From Yinghuangia sp051388915 (GTDB lineage: Bacteria; Actinomycetota; Actinomycetes; Streptomycetales; Streptomycetaceae), in NCBI RefSeq assembly GCF_051388915.1, contig NZ_JBPKBH010000005.1:496001-560000 (forward strand): a stretch of DNA of 64,000 bases, given 5' to 3'. Shown piece by piece: positions 17,756 through 27,968 of the stretch. Under the pieces are notes generated by a model. It saw only the letters and a list, made by a program, of their open reading frames with translations, was not told where the DNA came from and ran no database searches. Both the position numbers and the translations under genes were made by a program. Each line of letters opens with the position of its first letter. Position 1 is the first letter of the stretch.

Positions 17756-19819
17756 TCACACAGCCAGTTCGTTCGCCTTGCGGATCTCGGTGACGATGCG
17801 GGCCATGATCTCCGTGATCCCGAAGTCCTTGGGCGTGAAGACGGCCGCGACGCCCTGCGCCAGCAGCGCCGCCTCGTCCGCGGCGGGGATGATGCCGCCG
17901 ACCACCACCGGGACGTCGTCCAGCCCCGCCGCGCGCATGCGCTCCAGGACGTCGGGGATCAGCTCCAGGTGCGAGCCGGACAGGATCGACAGGCCGACGC
18001 AGTGCACGTCCTCCTCGACCGCCGCCGCCACGATCTGCGCCGGGGTGAGCCGGATCCCCTGGTAGACCACCTCGAAGCCGACGTCGCGCGCCCGCACCGC
18101 GATCTGCTCGGCGCCGTTGGAGTGCCCGTCCAGCCCCGGCTTGCCGACCAACAGCCGCAGGCGGCCGCCGAGTTCCGCGCCGGTGGTACGCACCGACTCA
18201 CGCACGGCGGTCAGTTCCGCCCCGCCCTCCTGCACGCCGACCACCCCGGAGACCCCGGTCGGGGCGCGGTACTCGCCGAACTCCTCGCGCAGCGCCCCCG
18301 CCCACTCGCCCGTCGTGACCCCGGCGCGCACGCACTCCAACGTCGCCGGCATGAGGTTCACCGCCGCGTCCGTGCCGACCGACTTCCACGCCCGCGCGTC
18401 CACCCGCAGTCGGTCCAACGCCGCGTCCGCGGCCGCCTGGTCGCGCCCGGCACGCCAGGCGCGGACCGCGTCGGCCGCCGCGGACTCCACCGCGGCGTCC
18501 GGCACGAAGATCGCGGTGTCCAGGTCGGCGGTCAGCGGGTTCGGCTCGGTGGTCTCGAACTTGTTGACGCCGACGACGATTTCGTCGCCCGACTCGATGC
18601 GCCCCCGGCGCGCCGCGTGCGAGGCGACCAACTGCGACTTCATGTACCCGGACTCGATGGCCGCGACCGCGCCGCCCATCGCCTGCACGCGGTCGATCTC
18701 CTCCTTGGCCCCGGCGACCAGTTCGGCGACCTTGCGCTCGACCACCACCGAACCCCTGAAGATGTCGTCGTACTCCAACAGGTCCGACTCGTACGCCAGA
18801 ACCTGCTGGATACGCAGCGACCACTGCTGGTCCCACGGCCGCGGCAAGCCCAACGCCTCGTTCCACGCCGGGAGTTGCACCGCCCGCGCCCGCGCGTCCT
18901 TCGACAGCGTGACCGCGAGCATCTCCAACACGATGCGCTGTACGTTGTTCTCCGGCTGTGCCTCGGTCAGGCCGAGTGAGTTGACCTGCACGCCGTACCG
19001 GAACCGCCGGTGCTTCGGGTCCTGCACGCCGTAGCGCTCGCGCGTCAGTTCGTCCCACAGCTCGACGAAGGCGCGCATCTTGCTCATCTCCTCGACGAAC
19101 CGCACGCCGGCGTTCACGAAGAAGGAGATGCGCTGCACGACCTCGCCCATGCGCTCCTGCGGCACCTGCCCGCTGTCGCGCACCGCGTCCAACACCGCGA
19201 TCGCGGTGCACATCGCGTACGCGATCTCCTGCACCGGCGTGGCCCCGGCCTCCTGCAAGTGGTAGCTGCAGATGTTGATCGGGTTCCACTTGGGGATGTT
19301 CGAGACGGTGTACGCGACCGTGTCGGTGATCAGCTTCAGCGACGGCCCGGGCGGGAAGACGTACGTCCCGCGCGACAGGTACTCCTTGATGATGTCGTTC
19401 TGCGTGGTCCCCGCCAGCTTGGCGATGTCCGCGCCCTGTTCCTCCGCCGCCACCTGGTACAGCGCGAGCATCCACAGCGCGACCGCGTTGATGGTCATCG
19501 ACGTGTTCATCCCCTCCAGCGGGATGCCGTCGAACAACTGCCGCATGTCGCCGATGTGCGAGACCGGTACCCCGACCTTGCCCACCTCGCCGCGCGCGAG
19601 CTCGTGGTCCGGGTCGTAGCCGGTCTGCGTCGGCAGGTCGAACGCCACCGACAGACCGGTCTGGCCCTTCGCGAGGTTGCGCCGGTACAGCGCGTTCGAC
19701 TCCTTGGCCGACGAGTGACCGGCGTACGTGCGCATGACCCAGGGCCGGTCGCGCGCCGGCCGGTCGGGGGCAGCCTGCACGGGCTGGGAAGGCTGAGCTG
19801 AGGGCGTCTGGCTCGCCAC
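17756..19819 (-). CDS. meaA: MeaA-type coenzyme B12-dependent acyl-CoA mutase (ethylmalonyl-CoA mutase-like)
   Basis: This 687-residue enzyme rearranges the carbon skeleton of a short-chain acyl-CoA. The TIM-barrel domain begins RPWVMRTYAGHSSAKESNAL, the signature of MeaA proteins rather than of MutB. The C-terminal cobalamin domain has the base-off motif DGHSNG (about 562-567), then LSILSGSH and VVVGGIIP. The start GTG 19819 is preceded by CGGAGGT; the longer open frame upstream is GC-rich noncoding sequence. A cobalamin adenosyltransferase gene lies 4 kb away, and 3-hydroxybutyryl-CoA dehydrogenase is a neighbour, consistent with ethylmalonyl-CoA or C4 acyl-CoA metabolism. TACACT at 19927-19932 may be its -10. 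Confidence 0.9.
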   Translation of the reverse strand: MASQTPSAQPSQPVQAAPDRPARDRPWVMRTYAGHSSAKESNALYRRNLAKGQTGLSVAFDLPTQTGYDPDHELARGEVGKVGVPVSHIGDMRQLFDGIPLEGMNTSMTINAVALWMLALYQVAAEEQGADIAKLAGTTQNDIIKEYLSRGTYVFPPGPSLKLITDTVAYTVSNIPKWNPINICSYHLQEAGATPVQEIAYAMCTAIAVLDAVRDSGQVPQERMGEVVQRISFFVNAGVRFVEEMSKMRAFVELWDELTRERYGVQDPKHRRFRYGVQVNSLGLTEAQPENNVQRIVLEMLAVTLSKDARARAVQLPAWNEALGLPRPWDQQWSLRIQQVLAYESDLLEYDDIFRGSVVVERKVAELVAGAKEEIDRVQAMGGAVAAIESGYMKSQLVASHAARRGRIESGDEIVVGVNKFETTEPNPLTADLDTAIFVPDAAVESAAADAVRAWRAGRDQAAADAALDRLRVDARAWKSVGTDAAVNLMPATLECVRAGVTTGEWAGALREEFGEYRAPTGVSGVVGVQEGGAELTAVRESVRTTGAELGGRLRLLVGKPGLDGHSNGAEQIAVRARDVGFEVVYQGIRLTPAQIVAAAVEEDVHCVGLSILSGSHLELIPDVLERMRAAGLDDVPVVVGGIIPAADEAALLAQGVAAVFTPKDFGITEIMARIVTEIRKANELAV

Positions 19820-19975
19820 GGGGGACCTCCGGGAGGGTTCCGGGCCCCGACGGCCGCGACGGCTACCGGCCCCGCACTCTCCGGGGTCCGGCGCGCGCCG
19901 CACCGGCGCGGCCCTGCTTACCTCGGAGTGTACTGACGGGTAACGCGCCTTGGGCAGGGTGTGTCCCGCCACATG

Positions 19976-20281
19976 TCAGGCGGCGACGGCGTTCTCCAGG
20001 ATGAGGATGCGGTGCAGGCGGGTGATGACGAGGACGCGGTGCACGGGTGGTGTCACGCCGCGCAGGACGAAGCGGCGCTCGCGGCGGCCGGCGCGGCGGT
20101 GTATGGCGACCAGCAGGCCCAGGCCGGTGGCGTCGAGTGAGCCGACGCCGGAGACGTCGAGGACGAAGTCGCCGCCCGCCCCGTCCACGGCGGCGTGCAG
20201 GCGCTGCCGGACGTCGGCCGCGGTGTGGACGTCCAACGTGCCGCGCAGGTGCATTTCGCCGGCGTCGCCCCAGACATGCAT
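19976..20281 (-). CDS. STAS-domain protein (anti-anti-sigma factor-like)
   Basis: This 101-residue single-domain protein starts at ATG 20281 with an excellent GGAGGAGG site. The STAS core is clear (MHLRGTLDVHTAADVRQRL; VLDVSGVGSLDATGLGLLV). In SpoIIAA/RsbV proteins the loop reads D-S-[ST]-G and the first Ser is phosphorylated by an anti-sigma kinase. Here it is D50-A51-T52-G53, so the canonical phosphoserine is missing. The protein may be constitutively active, use Thr52, or not serve the partner-switch role. No anti-sigma factor gene is adjacent. Confidence 0.85.
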   Translation of the reverse strand: MHVWGDAGEMHLRGTLDVHTAADVRQRLHAAVDGAGGDFVLDVSGVGSLDATGLGLLVAIHRRAGRRERRFVLRGVTPPVHRVLVITRLHRILILENAVAA

Positions 20282-20738
20282 GTCGCCTCCTCCGATCGGG
20301 GACTGCTCGCAGGGTCTCTCGTATTTCTTTGGAGTCCTCATCAGACCATCGGGGTTGCCGATTGCTCCGAATTCTTGAGGAAATTCACCCCTTTCAGCGA
20401 CAAAGGCCGGTCCGGATTCATTCCCGGACCGGCCTTCGCCGACGTGTCGCCTACATCTCATCTGCCGCGGCGCGGTTCCGCGCAAACTGACCTTGCCAAA
20501 ATCCCGGCAATCCCGGCAACCGAATAGATCGAAAAGCCGGACGGCCCGCGGGCGCGGCGACGAATATGGGTGACCGGTATAAACGACCCACGACGCGCAC
20601 CGGGCCGCGGCTGCCCGAGCCGACCCGCGCCGAAACCCGAGCCGACGCCAGCGCGGCCCCACCCCGACGCCCGAGCCCACGCCAGAGCAGCCCCGCCCCG
20701 ACACCCGTGCCCACGCCAGAGCAACCGCCCCGACAGCC
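20282..20738. other. Intergenic region between hbd and the STAS gene
   Basis: This 457-bp region has a moderately AT-richer part (20310-20400) that should hold the STAS gene promoter, a strong hairpin at 20403-20436, and a Pro/Glu/Thr-codon-biased stretch near hbd (20590-20738) with repeated CCGAGCC-type words. No frame there has a ribosome site or conserved start, so I see no gene. Confidence 0.5.
20403..20436 (-). terminator. Perfect 13-bp hairpin between hbd and the STAS gene
   Basis: Arms 20403-20415 and 20424-20436 (AAGGCCGGTCCGG and its reverse complement) flank an 8-base loop. The AA/TT ends make it look like a bidirectional intrinsic terminator. Leftward transcripts from hbd would reach it after the hbd stop. 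Confidence 0.65.
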
Positions 20739-21590
20739 CTACTCGTACGAGTAGAAGCCCTTGCCGCTCTTCCGCCCCAGGTCGCCCGCGGTGACCATGC
20801 GGTTCAGCAGCTCCGGCGGCGCGAACTTCTCGTCCTTGGTCTCCTCGTAGATGTTGCTCGTGGCGTTGCGCATGATGTCGACGCCGGTCAGGTCGATGGT
20901 CGCCAGCGGGCCCATCGCGTGGCCGAAGCCCAACTTGCACGCGACGTCGATGTCCTCCGCGGTCGCGACACCCGCCTCGTACAGGCGCACGGCCTCCGTC
21001 GTCAGCGCGGTGATCAGGCGCGTCGTGACGAAGCCCGCGACGTCGCGGTTGACCACGATGCAGGTCTTGCCCACGCCCTCGGCGAACGCCCGGGCCACGG
21101 CCAGCGTCTCGTCGGACGTCTTGTAGCCGCGCACCAGCTCGCACAGCTGCATCAGCGGCACCGGCGAGAAGAAGTGCGTGCCCACGACCTGCTCGGGGCG
21201 CGACGTCACCACCGCGATCTGGGTGATCGGGAGCGCCGAGGTGTTGGACGCCAGCACGGCGCCGTCCTTGGCCACCCGGTCCAGCTCGCGGAACACCTCC
21301 TGCTTGATCTCGATCTTCTCGAAGACCGCCTCGACGACCAGGTCCGCGTCCGCGACGGCCTCAAGGTCCGTGGTCACGGTGAGCCGCGCGAGCGCCGCCT
21401 CGGCGTCCTCCGCCGACATCCTGCCCTTGGCCACGAACTTCTCGTACGAGGACCGGATCCCGCCCTGCGCGCGCTCCAGTGCGGCGTCGGTGACGTCCCG
21501 CAGCGTGACCTCGTATCCGGCCTGGGCCGACACCTGGGCGATGCCGGCTCCCATGAGCCCGGCGCCGATGACGGCGATCTTCTTCGTCAC
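20739..21590 (-). CDS. hbd: 3-hydroxybutyryl-CoA dehydrogenase
   Basis: This 283-residue NAD-dependent dehydrogenase has the N-terminal motif IAVIGAGLMGAGIAQ, the catalytic-site segment GTHFFSPVP and the C-terminal helical domain ending GKGFYSYE. It interconverts 3-hydroxybutyryl-CoA and acetoacetyl-CoA in fatty-acid, PHB or ethylmalonyl-CoA pathways. The start GTG 21590 follows GAGAGAGG; the open frame further upstream has no support. It is placed near the MeaA-type mutase, consistent with shared C4 acyl-CoA metabolism. Confidence 0.95.
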   Translation of the reverse strand: MTKKIAVIGAGLMGAGIAQVSAQAGYEVTLRDVTDAALERAQGGIRSSYEKFVAKGRMSAEDAEAALARLTVTTDLEAVADADLVVEAVFEKIEIKQEVFRELDRVAKDGAVLASNTSALPITQIAVVTSRPEQVVGTHFFSPVPLMQLCELVRGYKTSDETLAVARAFAEGVGKTCIVVNRDVAGFVTTRLITALTTEAVRLYEAGVATAEDIDVACKLGFGHAMGPLATIDLTGVDIMRNATSNIYEETKDEKFAPPELLNRMVTAGDLGRKSGKGFYSYE

Positions 21591-21759
21591 GTCGAACCTC
21601 TCTCGTACATGCGAACGTGCCCCCGTCTCCGACGCGGCCGCCGATGCCGTCCGGCCGCGGTGACGGGCACTCCTCCTCGCGAGGGTAACGGCCACTCGAT
21701 CGGCCTCCGCCGCTGGTCCCTCGCAGGCATGGTGCGGCAGTCTTTGGAGGGGAGGCGAA

Positions 21760-22077
21760 ATGGACCGTTCGTACCTGCTCACGCCGCTGGTGGGCTGCGC
21801 CGTCATGGTGGTGATCGCGCTGCTGCTGCGCTGGGCGTTCGGGCGCGGGCACTCGCTCGTCCAACGCGTTCCGAAGCAGGGTACGGAGGACGACTACGGC
21901 CTGCTGGTCGCCGTCGCCGCCCCCTCCGACACGACCCACGGCCGGCGCCTGTGCCGCGCGCTGACCGCCGACGGGATCCGCTGCACCCTCGTCGAGACCA
22001 CCGACGGCCTGCGCGTCATGGTGTGGCCGCCCGACGAGGAGGCCGCCAGGCTCGCGCTGACGCGCTATCCGGACTGA
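21760..22077 (+). CDS. Small membrane-anchored conserved protein
   Basis: This protein has 105 residues from ATG 21760, with a very strong GGAGGGGAGG ribosome site. There is one N-terminal transmembrane helix (about 8-26), then a small soluble domain with VAAPSDTTHGRRLCRALTAD and a short basic linker. The domain looks like an alpha/beta fold that resembles a ribosomal or ferredoxin-like module, but no named motif is visible. It lies between the divergent hbd and the convergent murA. Function unknown. Confidence 0.72.
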   Translation: MDRSYLLTPLVGCAVMVVIALLLRWAFGRGHSLVQRVPKQGTEDDYGLLVAVAAPSDTTHGRRLCRALTADGIRCTLVETTDGLRVMVWPPDEEAARLALTRYPD

Positions 22078-22136
22078 CGCCCGCCGACGAGGGTCCACCC
22101 CCGCCTGACGGGCCGTCAGTTGGCCGTACGAGCCCC

Positions 22137-23411
22137 TCAGAACCGCGGTTCGGGCTCCGGCTCGCGCAGCAACGAGCCGCCCAGGGCGGTGATCTGGTCG
22201 ACCAGGTCGTCGTACCCCCGGTCGATGTGGTGCACCCCGCTGACCAACGTCTCCCCGTCCGCGACCAGGCCGGCCAGCACCAGCCCCGCGCCCGCGCGCA
22301 CGTCCGTCGCCAGCACCGGGGCGCCGGAGAGCCGCTCCACGCCGCGCACGATCGCATGGTGGCCGTCCGTGCGGATCGACGCACCCAGGCGCAGCAGCTC
22401 CTGGAGGAAGACGAAGCGCGCCTCGAAGATGTTCTCGGTGATCATCGCGTGCCCGTCCGAGACCGCGTTGAGCACCGCGAACTGCGGCTGCATGTCGGTC
22501 GCGAAGCCCGGATACGGCAACGTCACCACGTCGACGGCCCCCGGCCGCCGGTCCATCACGACGCGGAAGCCGTCGTCGGTCGCGGTGACCGAGGCGCCCG
22601 ACACCGTCAGCTTGTCGAGGGCGATCTCCAGGTGCTCCGGCCGTGCGTTCCGCACCGTCACGTCCCCGTGGGTGACCGCCGCGGCCACCGCGAACGTCCC
22701 GGCCACGATCCGGTCCGGGACCGTGCGGTGCACGACCGGCGACAGGCCCTCGACGCCGTGGATCTCGATCGTCGAGCTGCCCGCACCGTCGATCTTCGCG
22801 CCCATCTCGGTCAGCATCGTGCAGATGTCGACGATCTCGGGCTCACGCGCGGCGTTGTCGATGACCGTGGTGCCCTTCGCCAGCACCGCGGCCATCAGGA
22901 TGTTCTCGGTCGCGCCCACGCTCGGGAAGTCCAGCCACACCGGTGTGCCGACCAGCCCCTTGGGCGCCTTCGCGATCAGGTAGCCGTGCTCGTTCTCGAC
23001 GGTTGCACCGAGCTTGACCAGCCCGTCTATGTGCATGTCGAGGCCGCGCGAACCGATCGCGTCGCCCCCCGGGAAGGCCACCTGCACCTCGCCGCAGCGG
23101 GCGAGCAGCGGCCCGAGCACGCAGATCGACGCGCGCATGCTGCGGACCAGGTCGTAGTCCGCCTCGTGACCCGGCGACGCCGGCACCGCGATGCGCAGCG
23201 TCCCGCTGGTCTCCCCCTCGACCACGCAGCCCAGGCGGCGCAGCAGTTCGCTCATGATCTGCACGTCGAGGATCCGGGGCACCTCCTCAAGGGTGGTCTC
23301 CCCCTCCGCCAGCAGCGCGGCGGCCATCAGTTTGAGCGCGCTGTTCTTGGCGCCCGTGATACGCACCTCGCCGGCGAGCCTCGCCCCGCCGGTCACCCGG
23401 AACCTGTCCAT
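22137..23411 (-). CDS. murA: UDP-N-acetylglucosamine 1-carboxyvinyltransferase (MurA)
   Basis: This 424-residue enzyme catalyses the first committed step of peptidoglycan synthesis, transferring enolpyruvate from PEP to UDP-GlcNAc. It has the EPSP-synthase-like start GEVRITGAKNSALKLMAAAL. The active-site loop reads PGGDAIGSRGLD, so the usual catalytic cysteine (Cys115 in E. coli) is Asp117. The same replacement in mycobacterial MurA makes that enzyme insensitive to fosfomycin, and the same is expected here. A -10-like TACGAT sits six bases before ATG 23411 with no good Shine-Dalgarno, so the mRNA is probably leaderless, which fixes the start. Confidence 0.95.
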   Translation of the reverse strand: MDRFRVTGGARLAGEVRITGAKNSALKLMAAALLAEGETTLEEVPRILDVQIMSELLRRLGCVVEGETSGTLRIAVPASPGHEADYDLVRSMRASICVLGPLLARCGEVQVAFPGGDAIGSRGLDMHIDGLVKLGATVENEHGYLIAKAPKGLVGTPVWLDFPSVGATENILMAAVLAKGTTVIDNAAREPEIVDICTMLTEMGAKIDGAGSSTIEIHGVEGLSPVVHRTVPDRIVAGTFAVAAAVTHGDVTVRNARPEHLEIALDKLTVSGASVTATDDGFRVVMDRRPGAVDVVTLPYPGFATDMQPQFAVLNAVSDGHAMITENIFEARFVFLQELLRLGASIRTDGHHAIVRGVERLSGAPVLATDVRAGAGLVLAGLVADGETLVSGVHHIDRGYDDLVDQITALGGSLLREPEPEPRF

Positions 23412-23417
23412 CACGGC

Positions 23418-23423
23418 ATCGTA
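23418..23423 (-). promoter_or_regulatory. -10-like box TACGAT six bases before murA ATG
   Basis: TACGAT on the minus strand is separated from ATG 23411 by exactly six bases. TTCGGT 18 bases upstream (23442-23447) is a weak -35 candidate. This suggests leaderless transcription. Confidence 0.45.
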
Positions 23424-23498
23424 GGGTCTCCCAGGAGCCCCACCGAACACGTGTCGCAACCTGGTGACACCCCCGCGTTCGATTGCTGACACGCCGCG

Positions 23499-23504
23499 TA
23501 GGTT
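23499..23504 (+). promoter_or_regulatory. -10-like box TAGGTT six bases before the adenosyltransferase ATG
   Basis: TAGGTT at 23499-23504, then TGGGAC, then ATG 23511. No Shine-Dalgarno is present. It is divergent from the murA promoter, leaving only about 75 bp between the two boxes. Confidence 0.45.
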
Positions 23505-23510
23505 TGGGAC

Positions 23511-24083
23511 ATGGTCAATCTGACACGCATCTACACGCGCACCGGCGACGACGGCACGACGGCGCTCGGGGACATGAGCCGGACGTCCAAGAACGACCCC
23601 CGGCTCGCCGCGTACGCCGACGTCGACGAGACCAACGCGGTCATCGGGGTGGCGCTCGCGCTGGGGGCGCTGGAGGAGGACGTCGTCACCCTGCTCACCC
23701 GCATCCAGAACGACCTGTTCGACGTCGGCGCGGACCTGTGCACGCCCGTCGTGCCGGACCCGAAGTACCCGCCGTTGCGCGTCGAGGAGTCGTACGTCGA
23801 CGCGCTGGAGGCGGCGTGCGACCGCTACAACGAAGAACTCCCCAAGCTGCGCAGCTTCATCCTCAACGGCGGTACGCCCGGCGCCGCGCTGCTGCACCAG
23901 GCCCGCACGGTGGCCCGCCGCGCCGAGCGCAGCACGTGGGCCGCGCTGGAGACGCACGGGGACACCATGAACGCGCTCACCGCGAAGTACCTGAACCGGC
24001 TCTCCGACCTGCTCTTCATCCTGGCCCGGCACGCCAACCGCGAGCAGGGGGACGTGCTGTGGGTGCCGGGCGCGAACCGCTGA
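23511..24083 (+). CDS. Cob(I)yrinic acid a,c-diamide adenosyltransferase, PduO type
   Basis: This 190-residue PduO-type ATP:cob(I)alamin adenosyltransferase makes adenosylcobalamin. Family motifs are RTGDDGTTALGD (ATP-binding N-terminus), DETNA and the C-terminal helix PGAALLHQARTVARRAER. It is cytoplasmic and normally trimeric, and hands the cofactor to B12-dependent mutases. The MeaA-type mutase at 17.8-19.8 kb is an obvious client in the same neighbourhood. The start ATG 23511 is supported by the -10-like box six bases upstream. Confidence 0.94.
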   Translation: MVNLTRIYTRTGDDGTTALGDMSRTSKNDPRLAAYADVDETNAVIGVALALGALEEDVVTLLTRIQNDLFDVGADLCTPVVPDPKYPPLRVEESYVDALEAACDRYNEELPKLRSFILNGGTPGAALLHQARTVARRAERSTWAALETHGDTMNALTAKYLNRLSDLLFILARHANREQGDVLWVPGANR

Positions 24084-24106
24084 CTTTTTGGGCGGCTGAA
24101 GCACAA

Positions 24107-24145
24107 ACTCCGCGGCTGTGCTCGTTCCTCGCTCCGCCGCGGAGT
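24107..24145. terminator. Bidirectional hairpin between convergent genes
   Basis: Perfect 10-base arms 24107-24116 and 24136-24145 (ACTCCGCGGC and complement) with a 19-base loop, between the adenosyltransferase stop and the DUF2550 stop. It is placed to end both transcripts. Confidence 0.55.
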
Positions 24146-24242
24146 CCGCAATTCCGCCTTGGACCTGCCGCCACCTGCGGTCGCCGACGCTCCCTCCGGC
24201 GCCGCCAGGTCTACCTGGCACGCTGAAAGTGGGCCCGGGGCG

Positions 24243-24869
24243 TCAGGCCACGTTGACGCGTTGGCCGGGTGGGGCGGCTTCGAGCCAGGCCAGGAAACCC
24301 GTCAGGGCGTCCTCGCTCATGGCCAGTTCGAGCAGGACGCCGTTGTGGCTGCACACCAGCACCACCGAGCCCGCCAGCAGCGCCAACTCCTCCTGGCCGA
24401 CGGGCAGCCGCCGCTCGATCACCACGATGTCGTGGCGCTCCAGGACGCGGCGCGGGCGCGGGGCGTACGAGAACACCCGGAACCACTCGATGCGGTCGCC
24501 GCTGTAGCGGGCGATGCCGAAGACCCAGCCCTTGCCGTGGTCCAGGGGCGCCGCGCGCGGCGGCTCGGCCGGGTCGCCGGGCTCCGGGGGCTGGGGTGCG
24601 GGCGAAGAACCGTGCCCCGCCGGGGGCGCGTCCGCGGCGGGAGAATCAGCAGCGGCGCCCTCCGGGACCGAACTCCCGGACGACGCCGCGGCGGGCCCCG
24701 CCTCCCCGGTGTCCGGGGAGGCGGCGCGTACATCTGGCAGACGGCGCAGCGAACAGTCGAACGTCCCGCCGGGACGCTGGATCAGTCGGCGCCGTACGGC
24801 GAACGCGCCGATGGCGGCGGCGGTCACCACGACGACGGCCAGGACGACCGTCAGCAGCACGAGGACCAT
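24243..24869 (-). CDS. DUF2550-domain membrane protein
   Basis: This 208-residue protein has an N-terminal transmembrane helix (about 2-25), a short basic patch, the start of the domain (RPGGTFDCSLRRL), then a disordered Ala/Pro/Gly insert of about 65 residues, then the rest (GKGWVFGIARYSGDRIEWFRV ... ALTGFLAWLEAAPPG). DUF2550 proteins occur next to atpC in many actinobacteria, as here. The domain has a PH-like look; its role is not known. The long insert splitting the domain is unusual. It is transcribed in the same direction as atpC, 58 bp downstream of it. Confidence 0.85.
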   Translation of the reverse strand: MVLVLLTVVLAVVVVTAAAIGAFAVRRRLIQRPGGTFDCSLRRLPDVRAASPDTGEAGPAAASSGSSVPEGAAADSPAADAPPAGHGSSPAPQPPEPGDPAEPPRAAPLDHGKGWVFGIARYSGDRIEWFRVFSYAPRPRRVLERHDIVVIERRLPVGQEELALLAGSVVLVCSHNGVLLELAMSEDALTGFLAWLEAAPPGQRVNVA

Positions 24870-24927
24870 CTCGTCAGACCTCCTCGTGTTCCGCGTGCGG
24901 GTCTCGGCCGACGCCTGGGTTCGAGCG

Positions 24928-25308
24928 TCAGTGCCCGACGCCTACGCCGGCCACGCGCAGGCGCGTGTCCGCCCGGCGCTCGGCGGCGAGGTCCTTCTCG
25001 TGACCGGCCCGCTCCAGAGCGCGCTGGGCACGGGCGACGTCGATCTCGTCGGCGAGCTCGACGATCTCCGCGAGGAGCGAGAGCTCGTTGTTCGCGTAGG
25101 AGACGAAGCCGCCGTGGACCGCGGCGACGATGGTGGTGCCGTCCGCCTGGCGGATGGTCACCGGGCCCGACTGGAGCACTCCGAGGACCGGGGTGTGTCC
25201 GGGCTGGATACCGGTGTCGCCGTCGGAGGTCCGGGCGACCACGATCGTGGCCTCGCCCGACCACACCTTGCGGTCGGCCGCGACCAGCTCGACGTGCAGC
25301 TCAGCCAA
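24928..25308 (-). CDS. atpC: ATP synthase epsilon subunit
   Basis: This 126-residue subunit forms part of the F1 central stalk and regulates hydrolysis. It has the N-terminal beta-sandwich (MAELHVELVAADRKVWSGEA; PVLGVLQSGPVTI; HGGFVSYANNELSLLAE) and a C-terminal helical hairpin (ARAQRALERAGHE). The start is TTG 25308, set by GAGGAG five bases upstream; no ATG or GTG fits. It is the last gene of the atp operon, separated from atpD by 281 bp, which is long for this operon and contains a tandem repeat. Confidence 0.95.
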   Translation of the reverse strand: MAELHVELVAADRKVWSGEATIVVARTSDGDTGIQPGHTPVLGVLQSGPVTIRQADGTTIVAAVHGGFVSYANNELSLLAEIVELADEIDVARAQRALERAGHEKDLAAERRADTRLRVAGVGVGH

Positions 25309-25465
25309 CGTGGCTCCTCAGGTCGTACGGACGGACGCCGCGCGCCTGCCCGTGTCCCGCGCACCGGTTCTCCGGCGCGGGATGCTGTCAGAATATCGGT
25401 CCCGCGGACCCCGATTCCAACCGGGACCGCGGCCCCCGGGCCCGCCTGGGCGAATCCGGGTCGGT

Positions 25466-25513
25466 GGACCCGGTGTTGAACCCGGCGTCGGACCGGGTGT
25501 CGAACCCGGTTGC
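25466..25513. repeat. Two 24-bp tandem repeat units between atpD and atpC
   Basis: Units 25466-25489 and 25490-25513 (both GGACC-GGGTGT-GAACCCGG-like) differ at a few positions. A third partial GGACCC start follows. It lies in the 281-bp atpD-atpC gap and could affect RNA structure or processing. Confidence 0.6.
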
Positions 25514-25589
25514 GGACCCCGCCGCGCAGGGCGAGGGACGGCCCGTACCGGACCGCCCCTCGCACCTCACGACAAGCCGCCGGTCCCGC

Positions 25590-27040
<1,451 letters not shown>

Positions 27041-27044
<4 letters not shown>

Positions 27045-27949
27045 TCACTCCCCGCGGTCGCGTCGGCCAGGGCGTCCGCGCCGCCGACGATCTCGCTGAT
27101 TTCGTTGGTGATCTCGGCCTGACGGGCGTTGTTGGCAAGCCGCGTCAGAGTACGGATGAGCTCTTCGGCGTTCTCGGTCGCCGACTTCATCGCCTTGCGC
27201 CGGGCCGCGTGCTCGGAGGCCGCGGACTGGAGCAGGGCGTTGTAGATGCGGCTCTCGACGTACCGCGGCAGCAGCGCGTCGAGCACACCCGCGGCCGAGG
27301 GCTCGAACTCGTAGAGCGGGAAGGCTCCGCCGGCCGGCTCCTCGTCCGAGTCCTCGACCACGAGCGGGAGCACCCGCTTCGCGACCGCGTTCTGCGTCAG
27401 CATGGACTCGAACTCGGTGCTGACGATGTGGATCTCGTCCACACCGCCGTCCTCCGTCGGCAGGACGAACGCGTCGATCAACGCGCCGGCCACCTTCTTC
27501 GCGTCGGTGTACTCCGGGTTGTCGGAGAACCCGCTCCACTCGCCCGCGAGCGCGCGGTTGCGGAACCGGTTGTAGCCGATGCCCTTGGCACCGATGACGT
27601 ACCGGTCCACGTCCTTGCCCTCGCCGCGCAGCAGCTCGATGAGCTGCTCCGCGGCCTTGATGGCACTGGAGTTGTACGCGCCCGCGAAACCGCGGTCACT
27701 CGTGACCAGCAGCACCGCGGCGCGGCTCGCGCCCGGCTTCGCCTCGGTCAGCGGGTGCTTCGCGTTGGAGAAGGTGGCGACCGCGGAGACGGCGCGGGTC
27801 AGCTCGTCGGCGTACGGCTTGGCCGCCGCGACGCGCTGCTGCGCCTTGACGATCCGCGACGCCGCGATGAGCTCCTGGGCGCGCGTGATCTTCTTGGTCG
27901 CCGACACGGAACGGATCCGACGCCGGTAGACCCGAAGTTGGGCTCCCAT
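27041..27949 (-). CDS. atpG: ATP synthase gamma subunit
   Basis: This 302-residue central rotor shaft subunit has the N-terminal helix MGAQLRVYRRRIRSVSATKK and a C-terminal helix ending in NEISEIVGGADAL, the coiled coil that turns inside alpha3-beta3. A mid-protein segment (SDEEPAGGAFPLYEFEP) is acidic and looks like a lineage insert. It lies 19 bp after atpA and overlaps atpD by 4 bp. Confidence 0.97.
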
Positions 27950-27968
27950 GGGTCAGGTCTCTCCGTTC

